In this document: in pieces, positions 32,188 to 33,289 of the stretch
How positions within the stretch are numbered: position 1 is the stretch's first letter
How the letters are laid out: each line of letters opens with the position of its first letter
Source: Nitrospirota bacterium
GTDB lineage: Bacteria > Nitrospirota > Thermodesulfovibrionia > UBA6902
DNA length: 33,289 bases
Direction: 5' to 3'
Assembly: GCA_016215115.1 (NCBI GenBank)
Contig: JACRLN010000036.1
Location: 1-33,289, forward strand
Translations under genes and position numbers: made by a program
The notes under the pieces: model-generated
The model's input: only the letters and a program-made list of their open reading frames with translations
Databases searched by the model: none
What the model was told of the DNA's origin: nothing

Positions 32188-32805
32188 TTATATCCCGATC
32201 TTCCTCCACGCCACGATAACTTTACCGATTATTTTATAACGTCTGTTAAACTTAATTGTTGCATACTCGGGGTTTTCACTGACCAGAAACACTTCCTGGC
32301 CCTTTTTATGATATCTCTTAAGCAGGGATTCGCCCCATTCGTTATTTACCAGGACCATGTCTCCATTGTTAATATCTGCATGAGCAATAAAAACTACATA
32401 ATCACCGTCTCTCACCATCGGAGACATGCTATCCCCCCGGACAATAAATGCATAAGCGCCTTTGGGTACGTCGGGAAGGCTGATGTATTCGACAATCTTA
32501 TCCGACACGTGTTCAGGGAAGTCGGATGAAACTTTATTCAGGACAGGAATCCGGACTACCGGCAACGTCACGGTAACAGGTGAATATCCGGCCTTTCTTT
32601 CACCCTCAACTGCAAGCAGCCAGCCGGGATCACATTCCAGTATTTTGGCTATTTGTCCGAGAAGCACGGAATCCGGGGTTCTGTGTCCCTGTTCGTATTT
32701 ACTTAAGGTAGGATAGGCGATACCGAGCTTCCTTGCAAGTTCCCCCTGTGAAAGCCCCGCTTTAATTCTCGCTATTTTTATCCGTTTGCCTAAATATTTA
32801 ACCAT
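32188..32805 (-). CDS. XRE-family repressor with S24 (LexA/CI-like) peptidase domain
   Basis: The 205-residue protein has an N-terminal helix-turn-helix (about 5-60; LSQGELARKLGIAYPTLSKYEQG). The C-terminal S24 domain has a catalytic Ser126 in V-R-G-D-S-M-S-P-M and Lys163 in S-L-L-K-R-Y. The spacing of 37 is the same as in LexA. A possible A-G cleavage bond is at 72-73, farther from the Ser than in LexA or lambda CI, so autocleavage is uncertain. Such proteins repress phage or stress genes, being inactivated through RecA-type signals. It faces a strong promoter with an operator-like palindrome. The start lacks a Shine-Dalgarno. Confidence 0.9.
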   Translation of the reverse strand: MVKYLGKRIKIARIKAGLSQGELARKLGIAYPTLSKYEQGHRTPDSVLLGQIAKILECDPGWLLAVEGERKAGYSPVTVTLPVVRIPVLNKVSSDFPEHVSDKIVEYISLPDVPKGAYAFIVRGDSMSPMVRDGDYVVFIAHADINNGDMVLVNNEWGESLLKRYHKKGQEVFLVSENPEYATIKFNRRYKIIGKVIVAWRKIGI

Positions 32806-32817
32806 ATAAAATTTATC

Positions 32818-32847
32818 TTGACAATTCTATTAACGATTGTTTATATT
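32818..32847 (+). promoter_or_regulatory. promoter with embedded operator-like palindrome
   Basis: TTGACA (32818-32823), an 18-base spacer and TATATT (32842-32847) make a near-consensus sigma-70 promoter pointing away from the repressor. The spacer holds ACAAT-N10-ATTGT (32821-32840), an imperfect 20-bp palindrome of the size expected for an XRE dimer. Binding there would block both the rightward promoter and probably the repressor's own. Confidence 0.6.
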
Positions 32848-32853
32848 TTCTTG

Positions 32854-33115
32854 TAGATATCTTTTGCCGTTACACATAAATGAGGATGGACATGGCAGCT
32901 GACAATTCTGAATACCGGATACAGGAAAAAAATCTGAGGGGTTAAAGCCGGTTCGTCCGGCGGATCCGGAATGCAAAAAAATAATGTATACAGAACTTAT
33001 ACACGCATGTGCAAATAACAATATTTACCTCCGGGAGCATCGGCTAATTGTCTGATGCCTCGTAACAGGGCGATAGGTTACACCACGACCATCGCCCTTC
33101 ATTTTATATATTTTT
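32854..33115 (+). ncRNA. candidate short structured transcript or phage-gene remnant
   Basis: From the promoter at 32818 to the terminator at 33067 only about 250 bases would be transcribed. They hold a tight hairpin GCCGG-TTCGT-CCGGC (32947-32961) and two tiny frames. One is 21 codons, 32880-32945. The other is 32984-33055, reading MYTELIHACANNNIYLREHR plus three residues. The second looks like the start of small phage-type genes cut by a stop. Whether the product is an RNA, a small peptide or decayed DNA cannot be decided. After 33116 nothing is recognisable except two copies of GTAACCATTC. Confidence 0.35.
33067..33115 (+). terminator. Rho-independent terminator
   Basis: AGGGCGAT (33067-33074) and ATCGCCCT (33091-33098) form a perfect 8-bp stem, followed by TCATTTTATATATTTTTG. 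It ends the transcript from the promoter at 32818. Confidence 0.65.
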
Positions 33116-33289
33116 GTCAGGAGCGTCAACGAAAAAATCAAAAAGTGTGTAACCATTCAGTGACGGGGGGTAATTGTAACCATTCCATTAAATAAATAGC
33201 CGCAAAGTTTGCTTATCTCTGCTTAAATTCCATTTAATCTTCCGAATCAATTAGTTGTTTTCATTTATCGTGTTTTTTATCTTGACTTA

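Noticed and set aside
32830-33021. 63-codon minus-strand frame upstream of the repressor
   Set aside because: It has no ribosome binding site, an implausible composition, and lies across the promoter, operator and hairpin.

Overview
The window reads as about 33 kb of chromosome from an anaerobic, moderately AT-rich Gram-negative bacterium. The clues are PEP-CTERM sorting tails, many sigma-54 and cyclic-di-GMP type regulators, corrinoid methyl transfer, DsrMK/Hdr-like membrane electron transfer, and dense families of short inverted repeats between genes. A Nitrospirota (Thermodesulfovibrionia-like) or Desulfobacterota-like organism fits best. That assignment is inference from gene content, not a phylogenetic result.

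Layout. 1-2.5 kb: small membrane or exported proteins (YdjM-like, glutaminyl cyclase, VanZ-like). 2.5-3.5 kb, minus strand: rhodanese and cob(I)alamin adenosyltransferase. 3.7-7.1 kb, minus strand: a cytosolic PAS-GAF-PAS histidine kinase and an NtrC-type sigma-54 response regulator. 7.1-7.4 kb: a divergent control region with a good -24/-12 promoter and an upstream inverted repeat. 7.4-16.8 kb: a long plus-strand operon for corrinoid-dependent C1 transfer. It holds two MtaA/UroD-like methyltransferases, an AhpD-like protein, an MtrH-like pterin methyltransferase, a corrinoid protein, a short QueG-like Fe-S protein, a RACE-type corrinoid activator, a small conserved protein, and a NarI-like plus HdrD-like membrane pair. 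17.1-19.5 kb: cysteate synthase overlapping a fused sulfopyruvate decarboxylase, which are two steps of the Methanosarcina-type coenzyme M pathway. 19.7-21.9 kb, minus strand: three PEP-CTERM genes, two of them broken, separated by two hairpins that look like integron attC sites. 22-23 kb: an unrecognised 199-aa protein and a 47-aa CxxC protein. 23.3-24.7 kb: a frameshifted AhpD-like gene coupled to metF. 24.8-25.8 kb: a substrate-binding-protein fold without a signal peptide. 25.9 kb: tRNA-Gly(CCC). 26.0-31.9 kb: secA, a GAF-GGDEF diguanylate cyclase, and a PAS-triple-GAF protein. 31.9-33.1 kb: an XRE-S24 repressor facing a promoter with an operator-like palindrome and a short structured transcript.

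How it may work together. MetF and the MtrH-like protein connect methyl-tetrahydrofolate to the corrinoid protein. The MtaA/UroD-like proteins connect the corrinoid to a methyl donor or thiol acceptor. RACE, and perhaps the QueG-like protein, keep cobalt reduced, while the NarI/HdrD pair links thiol or ferredoxin electrons to the quinone pool. The nearby sulfonate genes raise the possibility that the thiol is coenzyme M, which would be unusual in a bacterium. The main alternative is an O-demethylase of the MtoABCD/MtvABC kind, with the sulfonate genes serving something else. The two-component system next to the sigma-54 promoter is the obvious regulator.
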